64,000 nucleotides of DNA from Ktedonobacter sp. SOSP1-85 (GTDB lineage Bacteria > Chloroflexota > Ktedonobacteria > Ktedonobacterales > Ktedonobacteraceae). Below the pieces are notes generated by a model. The model saw only the letters and a list, made by a program, of their open reading frames with translations. It had not been told where the DNA came from and did no database searches. Shown one piece after another: positions 9,384 through 17,993 of this stretch. A program made the translations under genes and the position numbers. The first letter of the stretch is position 1, and each line of letters begins with the position of its first letter. The stretch is taken from positions 6,425,501-6,489,500 of the forward strand of contig NZ_BNJI01000001.1 in NCBI RefSeq assembly GCF_016587415.1, read 5' to 3'.

Positions 9384-10490
9384 ATGCAGGTGCAGATCCG
9401 CGTGAAGAGTTATCTCAACCCTGACTGGCAGGAGTGGCTTGAGGGGTTGGCGGTAGTCCATGAGCCATCAGGAACCACCTTGCTGTGTGGGTGGCTTCAG
9501 GACCAGGCTGCGTTGTATGGAATACTTCTCACTATTCATGATTTTGGGTTGACCTTGCTTTCGCTTGAGACAAGCGAATCATCCCAACGTACGAAAGGGA
9601 AAGAGCATATTATGATAAGCGCAGCATTTCCTTACGAGAAAAAACGGAAAGCCGCCCTGGGGCTTGAGATGGCCTATGTAGAAGAGGGACAGGGTGATCC
9701 CATTGTCTTTCTCCACGGCAATCCCACCTCTTCCTACGTCTGGCGTAACATTCTGCCCTATGTGCAGGGCTTTGGTCGCATTATTGCCCCGGATCTCGTC
9801 GGGATGGGCGATTCGCAGAAGCTACCTGAGAGCGGACCACACTCCTATACCTTCGTCGAGCATCGCCGTCACCTTGATGCGCTGCTCGAAGCGCTGGGCG
9901 TCAGTGCCCAGGTCGTCCTCGTGGGACACGACTGGGGTGCAGCCCTGGCGTTTGATTGGGCACGTCGCCATCCAGAGGCTGTGCGCGGCATTGTCTATAT
10001 GGAAGCGGTCATGGGAACCTCCTCGTGGAGTGAGATGCCGGAGATCGCCCGCTCGCGCTTTCAGGCCCTGCGTTCTGCACAGGGTGAGCAGTTGGTACTG
10101 GAACAGAACTCGTTCATCGAGTTCAACCTGCCCAAGACCATTCTGCGTACCTTAACAGACGAGGAAATGAACCAGTATCGTCGCCCGTTTGCAGAGGTCG
10201 GTGAAGCGCGTCGCCCGAATCTCTCCTGGGCACGTCAACTCCCGATTGAGGGCGAACCAGCCGATGTTACCGAGATCGTCACTGCCTCTGGGAAGTTTCT
10301 TGCTCAGAGTCCCATGCCTAAATTGCTCATCCAGGCCGTTCCAGGGACACAAGACCCCCAGAAGGTCGCGTTCAATCGCACATGGCCGGCGCAAACCAAA
10401 GTGAGCGTGCGCGGGCACCATACCCCGCAGGAGGACTCTCCTGACGAGATTGGGCAGGCCATTGCAAGCTGGTTACAATCTCTGAAATAG
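9384..10490 (+). CDS. Haloalkane dehalogenase-like hydrolase with fused N-terminal small domain
   Basis: 368 residues. Residues 77-368 match HLD-II (LinB/DhaA-like) enzymes, which hydrolyse carbon-halogen bonds. Seen are the halide-binding N113 in HGNPTSSYVWR, the nucleophile D183 and neighbouring W184 in GHDWGAALAFDWARRHPE, the acid E207 in YMEAV, and the base H346 in a HHTPQEDSPDEIG block. Residues 1-70 are a separate module (LNPDWQEWL, TTLLCGWLQDQAALYGILL, LTLLSLETSES) closely matching the stand-alone protein at 45140-45355. ATG 9384 has AGGAGGG upstream; an internal ATG at 9612 also has a purine-rich AAAGGGA site, so the dehalogenase could also be made alone. Dehalogenase activity is inferred from family motifs. 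Confidence 0.9.
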   Translation: MQVQIRVKSYLNPDWQEWLEGLAVVHEPSGTTLLCGWLQDQAALYGILLTIHDFGLTLLSLETSESSQRTKGKEHIMISAAFPYEKKRKAALGLEMAYVEEGQGDPIVFLHGNPTSSYVWRNILPYVQGFGRIIAPDLVGMGDSQKLPESGPHSYTFVEHRRHLDALLEALGVSAQVVLVGHDWGAALAFDWARRHPEAVRGIVYMEAVMGTSSWSEMPEIARSRFQALRSAQGEQLVLEQNSFIEFNLPKTILRTLTDEEMNQYRRPFAEVGEARRPNLSWARQLPIEGEPADVTEIVTASGKFLAQSPMPKLLIQAVPGTQDPQKVAFNRTWPAQTKVSVRGHHTPQEDSPDEIGQAIASWLQSLK

Positions 10491-10621
10491 TTTCCAAGAC
10501 GAGGGCCTTCACAGGAGACGTGAGAGCATTCGTCCAGCCGTATTTGAAGGAAACGGTGGAAAATTGCTTCCTTCGATGGATACAGACATATTCTTCTGCT
10601 TACATAAAAGGAGATAGGAAC

Positions 10622-11584
10622 ATGAAACCAGTTACACCATATCCAGCTTTTATTGACTCAGATCCGAAACAAAGTGAATCAAGTGAAAGATGGGGGAATG
10701 AAATAAAAAGACCATTTGAAGTGGAATCATCGGAATATCCTTTCACGGACCGTTGGCTGCCTTATCGTGACGGATACATTCATTACCTTGACGAAGGGGC
10801 AGGACCAACGGTCCTGCTCCTTCACGGGAATCCCACGTGGTCTTATCTCTATCGGAATGTCATCAAGGAGCTGCGCAATGACTGTCGTCTGATCGCTTTG
10901 GATTACCCTGGATTTGGGATGTCAAAAGCGCCTTCCCACTATGGTTTTACGCCACAAGAGCAATCGGATGCTGTCCAGGACTTCATCCGCCGCCTGGACC
11001 TGAAGGATTTTGTTTTAGTTGTCCAGGATTGGGGAGGACCAATTGGAGTACATTACGCGGTTTGGCACCGGGAAAACCTACGCGGCATCGTCGTGATGAA
11101 CACCTGGGCTTGGCCCACTACGCTCCTTCCAATGAAGCTGTTTTCTTTGGCGATGGGGGGATGGCCTATCGGATACTGGCTTCAAACACAGCGAAACTTC
11201 TTCGCCAAAAACATTGTTCCGTATGGGATTCACCATGCTGAAAAAATCACGAAAAGCTTGAGAAAAGCTTATACTGATCCGTTCCCAACGCCAAAATCAA
11301 GGATACCAACCTGGGTTTTCCCCAGACAGATTCGCAAGGCACGATCATGGTTCAAGGAAATTGAATCGAGACTACCGGTGCTCTCTAATGTACCCGCGCA
11401 AATTCTCTGGGGGACAAAAGATAGCGACGGTTTCCCACTCGAAGAGATGAAAAAATGGCAGAGATACCTCAAGCTAAACGAAAGTGAAGCCCTGGATGAT
11501 GCCTCGCATTATGTGCAGGAGGATCGACCAGATCGCGTCGCAGCCGCTATTCGCAGAGTTCTTGAAAGAACTTCGCGGAATTGA
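10622..11584 (+). CDS. Haloalkane dehalogenase-like alpha/beta hydrolase (HLD-I type)
   Basis: 320 residues from the ATG behind AAAGGAG; the frame stays open 34 codons further upstream without a better start. HGNPTWSYLYRN (about 68-79) supplies the oxyanion region. The nucleophile elbow VVQDWGGPIG has D136 and W137, and a C-terminal SHYVQEDRPD block carries the base histidine. These fit HLD-I dehalogenases and haloacetate-type hydrolases. It follows the HLD-II-like gene by 131 nt on the same strand, suggesting joint use on different halogenated or ester substrates. The substrate is not determined by the sequence. Confidence 0.88.
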   Translation: MKPVTPYPAFIDSDPKQSESSERWGNEIKRPFEVESSEYPFTDRWLPYRDGYIHYLDEGAGPTVLLLHGNPTWSYLYRNVIKELRNDCRLIALDYPGFGMSKAPSHYGFTPQEQSDAVQDFIRRLDLKDFVLVVQDWGGPIGVHYAVWHRENLRGIVVMNTWAWPTTLLPMKLFSLAMGGWPIGYWLQTQRNFFAKNIVPYGIHHAEKITKSLRKAYTDPFPTPKSRIPTWVFPRQIRKARSWFKEIESRLPVLSNVPAQILWGTKDSDGFPLEEMKKWQRYLKLNESEALDDASHYVQEDRPDRVAAAIRRVLERTSRN

Positions 11585-11665
11585 GAGAGGTCAGATGAAA
11601 CAAACCACATTTCCCCCAATGGGAACTTACATCGTATCACCATCTATGGAATAGAGGAGAAAGCA

Positions 11666-12178
11666 ATGAAAACGATTCTTTGGGCCACCTTAACCGCTAA
11701 TGGGAACTACGCACGCAATGCCAGCCCCGAGCACCCTCCCAAACAGGAAGCGTTCAGTGATTTCTTGGATCAGGTGAAAGCGGCAGGGAATTTCATCGTC
11801 GGACGTCGAACGTTCGAGAGCTTTCAGGCGGGTGGAGAGAGTCCTTTTGGCGATGTCGACATCGTCGTGATCTCGAAGAGCGTCAAAGACATTCCTGGTG
11901 TCAAGGTTGTGGAATCACCGCAAGCGGCCCTCGCGTACCTGCAAGAAAAAGGCTATACAACCGCCCTTCTTTCGGGCGGCGCGGATCTGCACAATGCCTT
12001 TTTACAACAGGGGCTTGTTGACGAGATACTATTTCCAATCGCACCTGTATTGGAGGGAAAGGGATACAACATCTTGCTCAACCAGGATCACTACCAATAC
12101 AAGGATATCCAGTTGTTGGATTTCAAGTCCCTTGGTGGTGGCGTCGTTCGGTTACACTACGCAATTGGTCGTGAATAA
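11666..12178 (+). CDS. Dihydrofolate reductase family protein (RibD C-terminal-like)
   Basis: 170 residues, NADPH-dependent reductase fold of the RibD_C/DHFR family. Features are an N-terminal MKTILWATLTANGNYA strand, the GNFIVGRRTFESF motif, a LLSGGADLHNAFLQQGLVDE nucleotide-binding region, and a LFPIAPVLEGKGYNIL segment. This subgroup (YyaP/YwjB-like) is usually of unknown substrate and is not a housekeeping folate enzyme. AGAGGAG lies upstream of the ATG. Confidence 0.88.
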   Translation: MKTILWATLTANGNYARNASPEHPPKQEAFSDFLDQVKAAGNFIVGRRTFESFQAGGESPFGDVDIVVISKSVKDIPGVKVVESPQAALAYLQEKGYTTALLSGGADLHNAFLQQGLVDEILFPIAPVLEGKGYNILLNQDHYQYKDIQLLDFKSLGGGVVRLHYAIGRE

Positions 12179-12244
12179 AGCCGCTTGAGAAGAATGCCTG
12201 ATTCATAGGCTCTTTACTGTACGTCCTTACGTACGTACCTACGT

Positions 12245-12290
12245 CTGACCGCTCACTGAAGATCAGCGCTGATCTTCAGTGAGCGGTCAG
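12245..12290. repeat. Perfect 46-bp palindrome
   Basis: The two 23-nt halves (12245-12267 and 12268-12290) are exact reverse complements with no loop, starting CTGACCGCTCACTGAAGATC. It lies between the DHFR-like gene and the efflux gene, about 65 bp before the latter. No U-tract follows, so it is unlike a standard terminator. A cruciform, operator or transposon end are possible. Confidence 0.9.
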
Positions 12291-12354
12291 CGCGAAGGAT
12301 TGACACTGAAGACGTATTAATCCCCATGTGATATGGAATGCGATTGGAGAAACA

Positions 12355-13646
12355 ATGGACACAAACGCATCGGAGCAGCAACACAACCAGAAGTCTGAAC
12401 TGACCTCTCCCGCGAAGGCATTCGATCAGCCTTTTTTGGCAAGCAAGGAGCCATCGACCAGGGTTCGGGTGGGCCATGTGCTTCTCCTGGGGACAATGAT
12501 GGCAATTGGGCCGCTGTCCAGTGATATGTACCTGCCCTCACTCCCAACGATCAGCCACGAACTGGGCGCAACAATGTCGCAGGCCCAGATCACCTTGACT
12601 GCAAGTCTCTTCGGCGTGGCGCTGGGCCAGCTGCTGATCGGACCGATCAGTGATGCTCGCGGGCGGCGCGGACCTCTACTCGTCGGAATGATCCTCTATG
12701 TACTTACATCCCTGTTATGCCTCGTCGCTCCTTCGATTGGTCTCCTTATCGCGCTACGTTTCGCCCAAGGGGGGCCGCAGCAGCGGGAGTCGTGATTTCG
12801 CTTGCCATCGCTCGCGATCTCTATGGGGGTCGCGCCCTGGCCCGCTGCATTTCTCTGCTGATGATGGTGAACTACTTTGCCCCGATGATCGCGCCTGTGC
12901 TTGGCAGTCTGTTACTCAGCTTTACCTCCTGGCGAGGTGTCTTTGTGACGCTCGCTCTCATCGGTACAGTGATTGTGCTTGTGGTCGCATTCGGACTCAG
13001 CGAGACACTGCAACCAGCGCAGCGCCAGAGCAGAGGCGTCTCTGCCTCGCTTGCGGATTTCCGCCATTTGCTCTTCGATGCTCGTTTCGTCGGTCTTGCC
13101 CTCTCTCTAGGTTTTACGTTCGCCGCCATTTTCGTGTACATTTCAAGCGCCCCCTTCATCTTAGAGAACGTCTATGGCCTTGCGCCTCAAAGCTCTGGCG
13201 TCGTGTTCGGGATCAATGCCCTGGGGGTTCCCATCATGGCTCAGGTCAACGCAAGGCTTGTCGGTCGAGCATCACCGCAAAAGCTACTGATAGGGGGAAC
13301 GGCGGTTCTTGCCATTGGGAGTCTAGCCTTGATTGGTGCAGTCCTCACGGGAGTTGGCCTCATTGGAGTGCTACCTTCATTCTTTGTCCTTATCTCCAGT
13401 GTGGGCCTTATCGCACCGAATGCGATGGCGCTCGCATTGGGCAATGTCAGGGCTGCTGGAAGTGCATCGGCCATCCTGGGCGTGTTGCAGATCATCATTG
13501 GCGTGGTCGCAGCGCCACTGGTTGGCCTTGGTGGAAGTGAGACTGCCGTTCCCATGGCGCTGACCATTGCCGTGTTCGGCATCACAACCTTGGCGACGGT
13601 CGTCATGGTATGCCGTCCTGGAAAGATCGATACAAAGGCACAGTAG
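12355..13646 (+). pseudogene. Bcr/CflA-type MFS drug efflux transporter, frameshifted
   Basis: Reads as one 12-helix major facilitator over two frames. The first frame (from ATG 12355, behind GGAGAAACA) runs to a stop at 12795 and includes GPLSSDMYLPSLPTI, typical of the Bcr/CflA group, and the DARGRRGPLL loop. The second frame continues to 13646 from AAAAGVVISLAIARDLYGGR. The break is in a run of six G at 12769-12774; seven G would restore RFAQGG-AAAAGVV. This could be a homopolymer sequencing error, a real null allele or phase variation. If intact it would export antibiotics or similar compounds. Confidence 0.88.
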
Positions 13647-13740
13647 ATTGCCACTTTCCTCGACATCACTGGATCATGACGAGTGGAATCTGGAGTATGA
13701 TAGACCAAATCCGTTGAAGTACAGTCCAAAGGAGCAATTC

Positions 13741-13950
13741 ATGGTGATAGGGCTCAAGCAGGTGGCTACGCTGGGGTTGATCGCCGGAAGCTTGACCAGT
13801 GATCTGCGCCTCATCCCCTCGATCAGTATTCCTCTGCTTTGCCTCCCACTGTGCGCCATGCTTTTTTCCCTATCAGTTCCTTTTTTCGACAGCCGTAGCC
13901 ATACCATCGCTGTTGACGGAACGGCTGAAATAACACCCTCTTGTGAGTGA
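13741..13950 (+). CDS. Small hypothetical protein
   Basis: A 69-residue frame with a good ribosome site (AAAGGAGCAATTC before ATG). Its middle is hydrophobic (SISIPLLCLPLCAMLFSLSV), suggesting one membrane segment. No family recognised. It may be real or chance. Confidence 0.25.
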   Translation: MVIGLKQVATLGLIAGSLTSDLRLIPSISIPLLCLPLCAMLFSLSVPFFDSRSHTIAVDGTAEITPSCE

Positions 13951-14069
13951 TACTCGTGAACAACTGCAAAGATTGTTGCCAACATTCGCATCACAAGAGC
14001 ATGACGGAGCAACGGAATCACTTTAACATCACTTCTGGTTGTGCAAGGCTCGCCGCTGAGCCTTGGGTC

Positions 14070-14119
14070 AAAGGGTATATGCGGAAAATGGCAAAGGCCG
14101 TTTTTCGCATATACCCTTT
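14070..14119 (+). terminator. Hairpin, probable terminator
   Basis: A 14-bp perfect stem (AAAGGGTATATGCG at 14070-14083, complement at 14106-14119) with a 22-nt loop, ending in CCCTTTTCTCT. Lies after the efflux gene and before the HD-GYP gene. Confidence 0.5.
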
Positions 14120-14301
14120 TCTCTGAGCGTTGTAGACACGAAGGCTCTCTTAGAAAAGAGGCGCCTCCTCATGCTGGTGTAGTGAAATGGCGTGGTAGGG
14201 GACGTCGTCCTACGATGCTCACGCGATGGCTACTCGATAGATAACGATCTCTGGCAAGCCCCCTTTTTCAGGTAACATATGAAAAGAACTCAAACTCAGG
14301 T

Positions 14302-14967
14302 ATGAAGAAGAAGGGAAAGCCGCTCATGCAAATGCTTAAGACTCCTGTGCTTCCCAGTGAAGTGCAACTCTCTAGACAACATCACTCTCATCTCTCTCCT
14401 AATACACTTCATTGGTATCAGCATACGTTGGCCAGACACGCCCGGCAGGTGAAGTTCCTGGCGCAAGCAGTAGCACGCCAATTACAGCAAAGTGAAGGTG
14501 AGATCTATCTGCTCGGTTTAGCCGCTCTAATGCACGATATTGGGAAAATAGCCATCCCCTCTGCTCTCCTCAACAAGCCAGGTCCACTTACAGAACAGGA
14601 ATGGATTGTGATGCGTCTCCATCCAATGATTGGTGCTTGCTTGCTAGAGAAGGCAGGTGGAACCTGGTCATCTATCGCCCCGTTTGTTCTGGCTCATCAT
14701 GAACGCTGGGATGGGCATGGGTACCCCTATGGACTGGCGGGAGAGGCTATCCCCCTGCAGGCGCGCATTCTGGCTGTGGTAGACTCCTATGCCGCGATGA
14801 CGGAGCAGAGGCCCTATCGGCCATCTCTTCTTCCAGCCGAGGCCCAGGCAGAAATTCACCATTGCGCGGGTAGTGCCTATGATCCCCGAGTGGCTGAAGT
14901 TTTTCTCACCCTTCTCCCTAAAAGTGGTATGCAGGAACGTGCCAACTCATTCTTAGCAATTAGATGA
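14302..14967 (+). CDS. HD-GYP domain protein (possible c-di-GMP phosphodiesterase)
   Basis: 221 residues that are almost entirely an HD-GYP domain. It has an H..R helix (HARQVKFLA), the metal-binding HDIGK, LHPMIGACLLEKAG, HHERWDGHGYPYGLAGEAIPLQARIL (the HHExxDGxGYP signature) and VVDSYAAMT. These residues match the catalytic set of c-di-GMP phosphodiesterases. The GYP part reads GYPYGLAGEAIP, close to consensus. There is no sensor domain. A start at 14326 is also possible. Confidence 0.9.
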   Translation: MKKKGKPLMQMLKTPVLPSEVQLSRQHHSHLSPNTLHWYQHTLARHARQVKFLAQAVARQLQQSEGEIYLLGLAALMHDIGKIAIPSALLNKPGPLTEQEWIVMRLHPMIGACLLEKAGGTWSSIAPFVLAHHERWDGHGYPYGLAGEAIPLQARILAVVDSYAAMTEQRPYRPSLLPAEAQAEIHHCAGSAYDPRVAEVFLTLLPKSGMQERANSFLAIR

Positions 14968-15010
14968 GACCCACAATGTACTTGAGGAAGGATATCATGT
15001 CATAATCATG

Positions 15011-15024
15011 TTCGATATATCGAA
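15011..15024. promoter_or_regulatory. Perfect 14-bp palindrome upstream of the sigma factor gene
   Basis: TTCGATATATCGAA lies 88 bp upstream of the ECF sigma gene and could be an operator. Only position and symmetry support this. Confidence 0.3.
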
Positions 15025-15563
15025 GCGCTCGCCTGGGAAATAAATATAAGAGAACAAAAGCATATTGGGATGTTAGGTAATAGCTTTTTTGTAATCAGCA
15101 AGGAAATAGACTATGAATAGTCCACTTCTTGGACAGCGGCATTGCTTCACAACTTCATCTGCAGATGTGCCAGATGCAGTTTTGGCACAGCAGGCTCTGA
15201 CAGGTAATCAGCAGGCCTTTGAAACTATGGTCCAGCGTTACCAGAAACCCCTCTTCAATTTTATCTATCGTCGTCTGGGTGATTATGACCAGGCATGGGA
15301 TGTTTTGCAGCACGTCCTGTTGTGTTTCTTTACATCCTTGCCGTTCCTGGATAACAATCGATCCTTCAAACCCTGGCTCTATCAAGTGGCGCGCAATAGC
15401 TGTGTTGATGAGATACGGCGTCGACATCGCTCTGCTCTACCCTTTTCGCAAGTGGAAATATATGAAGACTCGCCAGATGGCCAGGAACTCTTGCTTGAAA
15501 TCCTCGACCAGGATCCTTTACCTGAAGCAGCGGCGGAAAGGCGTGAGCTACAACAACTTTTAC

Positions 15564-16963
15564 AAAAAGAGATTGCAACTGTTCCCAAAAAAGTGGGAAA
15601 AAGGGATCAACCATGGGCAAGACGCCACACTTTCGAGCTTCTTGACAGATGAGAACGTTTGTCCTATACTTGAAAAAATAGGAGGCAAGAGAAAGAGCAG
15701 AACTGCATGATTCGCGCCCATAAGATCAGACTGCATCCCACACCTGAGCAGGCCAACGCCCTTGCTCGTGCCGCAGGCGTTGCTCGCTTTGTGTGGAATT
15801 GGGCGCTGGCCGAATGGAACCGCCAATACGAAGCCGGGGAGAAACCCACTGCCTTGAAACTCAAGAAGCAATTCAACGAGATCCGGCGGGTGCAATTCCC
15901 CTGGACATGGGAGGTAACGAAGAACGCCTCAGATCAGCCCTTTCTCGATCTAGGAAAAGCCTTCACCGCGTTTTTTGAAGGCAAAGCCAAACGCCCCACG
16001 TTCAAGAGCAAGAAACAAAACAAAGCCTCCTTTTACCTTGCCAACGATCAATTCGAGGTGGGGGATCACCGCCTGTGGGTTCCTAAGCTCGGATGGGTCA
16101 ACATGGCGGAAAATCTGCGCTTCAAAGGTCGCGTGACCGGAGCACGCATCACGAAAACAGCAGACTGGTGGTTTGTGTCTCTCCAGGTCGAACTCCCAGA
16201 TGCGATCCCGACGAAGAAACCAGCCGCTGTTGGTATCGATGTCGGACTGAACCGATTGGCCACCTTGAGTGCAGGAGAGGGAGTCGAGAACCAAGCCTTC
16301 CTCAAAACGGCGCTCAAAAAATTGCGTCAGGCCAATAAGCGACTGCATCGCCGCAAACCGGGATCAAAAAACCGCGAGAAAGCGCGTAGACAGGTGGCAC
16401 GACTCCATTATCGTATTACCTCTCTGAGAGATGATGTGCTCCACAAGCTCACCACCAAGCTTGCCAATTGCTATGGAAGCATTGGCATCGAAGACCTCAA
16501 CCTCAAGGGACTGCTCAAGAATCGGCGGCTGTCTCGTTCGTTCTCTGACGCAGCATTGGGCAAGCTGCTCTCCCTGCTCGGGGCGAAGGTAGAGCAGCGG
16601 GGTGGACAGGTGATCAAAGTGGGACGCTTCTTTCCTTCGAGTAAGACCTGCCACTGCTGCGGCTGGAAGTGGGAAGCGATGACGCTCAAAGATCGCACCT
16701 TTGTCTGCCAGAATCCATCATGCCCCTATTTTCAGTTCCCGCAAGATCGCGATCAGAATGCGAGCCAGAATATCCTGCGGGAAGCCCTTCACTTGATCGG
16801 GCTCATTGACCAAGTCGTCAGCGGTATTGGCTCAGACGAGGACGTAAACTTGCCTGCGGACGCGGGGTAAGACCAAAAAGGCTTCGGCCTTGAGGCTCCT
16901 ACGGATGAAACAGGAACAACAAAAGGTGTAGTAGAGCTATGCTTGCATATGTTTTACTACATT
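15564..16963 (+). mobile_element. TnpB-only IS200/IS605-type element inserted in the sigma gene
   Basis: Boundaries come from restoring the sigma frame. The left flank is TTAC (15560-15563), a known target tetranucleotide of IS608-type elements. An 18-nt linker then a hairpin (TTCCCA/TGGGAA, 15582-15599) follow, as in IS605 left ends. The right end has a UUCG-type tetraloop hairpin just after tnpB (16878-16891) and a terminal stem TGTAGTA/TACTACA (16927-16961) enclosing TATGC/GCATA. No Y1 transposase (tnpA) is present, so it would have to be moved in trans. The exact right base is ambiguous by 1-2 nt because of shared A residues. Confidence 0.85.
15707..16870 (+). CDS. tnpB: TnpB RNA-guided nuclease, intact
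   Basis: 387 residues, full length for TnpB. It has N-terminal helices with HPTPEQANALARAAGVARFVWNW and RuvC residues D178 (GIDVG), E262 (GIEDLN) and D349 (DRDQNAS). The zinc ribbon has C315/C318 and C334/C339. The enzyme cuts DNA next to a transposon-associated motif, guided by an omega RNA transcribed from the element's 3' end, and helps keep the element after excision. All catalytic residues are present. The gene lies inside the split sigma gene in the same orientation. Confidence 0.95.
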   Translation: MIRAHKIRLHPTPEQANALARAAGVARFVWNWALAEWNRQYEAGEKPTALKLKKQFNEIRRVQFPWTWEVTKNASDQPFLDLGKAFTAFFEGKAKRPTFKSKKQNKASFYLANDQFEVGDHRLWVPKLGWVNMAENLRFKGRVTGARITKTADWWFVSLQVELPDAIPTKKPAAVGIDVGLNRLATLSAGEGVENQAFLKTALKKLRQANKRLHRRKPGSKNREKARRQVARLHYRITSLRDDVLHKLTTKLANCYGSIGIEDLNLKGLLKNRRLSRSFSDAALGKLLSLLGAKVEQRGGQVIKVGRFFPSSKTCHCCGWKWEAMTLKDRTFVCQNPSCPYFQFPQDRDQNASQNILREALHLIGLIDQVVSGIGSDEDVNLPADAG

Positions 16964-17199
16964 AATTGGAGCAGATTGCGTCACTGCCTCCCAAGTTTCG
17001 CGCTGTTGTCTGGCTGCGCTATATCTATCAGCCGTCCTTTGCCGAGATCGGGACGGAGCTTAATATGCCAACGGCAACCGCGAAGACATACTTTTATCGT
17101 GCGAAGCTCCTTTTGCGTCAGAAGCTTCGTAATTATCTGTACAACTTAGATGTGTCTCTATGCCTGACGAGAGCGTGAACTGCTGATTGAGGATACTAA

Positions 17200-17361
17200 A
17201 GCCTGAGGGGGCTTAATCGACCCGCTACAACCTTTGTTGTATGTCTTGCGGGCATGGGTATTATCCTTTTGGGTTATGACATTTTATATGCCCTCTTCTA
17301 TACTAGAACTGGTCAAAAGAGATTTTTCTGGTGGAAGCATAGGTGTTATAAACGTTCATAA
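17200..17361 (+). pseudogene. Fragment of an unidentified membrane protein
   Basis: An open stretch just after the sigma gene reads ATTFVVCLAGMGIILLGYDI, one clear membrane helix, followed by a basic tail (RFFWWKHRCYKRS) and a stop. It has no good start codon or upstream part, so it looks like a 3' remnant left beside the IS607 element. Family not recognised. Confidence 0.3.
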
Positions 17362-17412
17362 GAAACGATGCCATGTATTGCCATATAGCGTCATCTATGG
17401 TAGACTTTCTGC

Positions 17413-17991
17413 ATGAAGTTAAGTCAATACGCCAAACAACAAGGCATTAGTTACCGAACGGCGTTTCGTTGGTGGCAAGCTGGGCAGATCAAAGGCTATC
17501 AGGCCCCCTCAGGAACCATTATTGTTACTGAAGGCGAGAAATCTTTGGCTGTTCCTGAAAAGACTGTCATTTACGCTCGTGTCTCCTCGCAGGAGCACAA
17601 AGAAAACTTAGAACGCCAGGTCGAGCGACTGCAAAATTACTGTGCCGCGAAAGGCTATCAAGTGACCATGATCGTCAAGGAGATTGCTTCAGGTGTCAAT
17701 GATAGCCGCCCGAAACTCCTGAGTCTGCTTAAGGATACCAGCGTTACCCGCATTATCGTGGAACACAAGGATCGGCTGACTCGCTTTGGGGCAAACTACA
17801 TTCTCACGTTGTTAGAAGCACAAGGTCGTACCGTTGAGATTGTGAATTTGGCCGATGACGACAAGGAAGATTTGATACAAGATTTGAGCAGCATTTTCTA
17901 TAGTTTCTGTGCTCGGATGTATGGGCAACGCCATGCTAAGCGCAAGACGGAGAAGATCGTCAAGGAATTGGAAGCGAAAGAGGAAGAGTAA
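17413..17991 (+). CDS. tnpA: IS607 serine recombinase TnpA
   Basis: 192 residues. A MerR-like helix-turn-helix lies at the N-terminus (MKLSQYAKQQGISYRTAFRW), as is characteristic of IS607 TnpA. A serine-recombinase catalytic domain follows, with the active-site YARVSSQEHKENLERQ (catalytic Ser in ARVSS), EHKDRLTRFG and a C-terminal helix. It catalyses strand exchange with little target specificity. Stop and next start are 2 nt apart, indicating coupling to tnpB. Confidence 0.96.
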   Translation: MKLSQYAKQQGISYRTAFRWWQAGQIKGYQAPSGTIIVTEGEKSLAVPEKTVIYARVSSQEHKENLERQVERLQNYCAAKGYQVTMIVKEIASGVNDSRPKLLSLLKDTSVTRIIVEHKDRLTRFGANYILTLLEAQGRTVEIVNLADDDKEDLIQDLSSIFYSFCARMYGQRHAKRKTEKIVKELEAKEEE

Positions 17992-17993
17992 GG

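Larger units (their letters stand above)
15113..17178 (+). pseudogene. ECF sigma factor gene split by a TnpB-only element
   Basis: The first part (15113-15563) encodes sigma region 2 (ALTGNQQAFETMVQRYQKPLFNFIYRRLGD, YDQAWDVLQHVL, FKPWLYQVARNSCVDEIRRR). The second part (16964-17178) encodes region 4 (LPPKFRAVVWLRYIYQPSFAEIGTELNMPTATAKTYFYRA). Removing 15564-16963 rejoins ...LQQLLQ and LEQIASLPPKFR in one 221-residue frame with no lost or added base. ECF sigma factors redirect RNA polymerase in response to stress. The reading into the element (KEIATVPKK) also resembles the start of region 4, probably by chance. Confidence 0.92.

Noticed and set aside
15564..15652. Possible native sigma region-4 start KEIATVPKK inside the element's left end
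   Set aside because: The frame soon loses sigma features, and excision at 15564/16963 gives a far better region 4.
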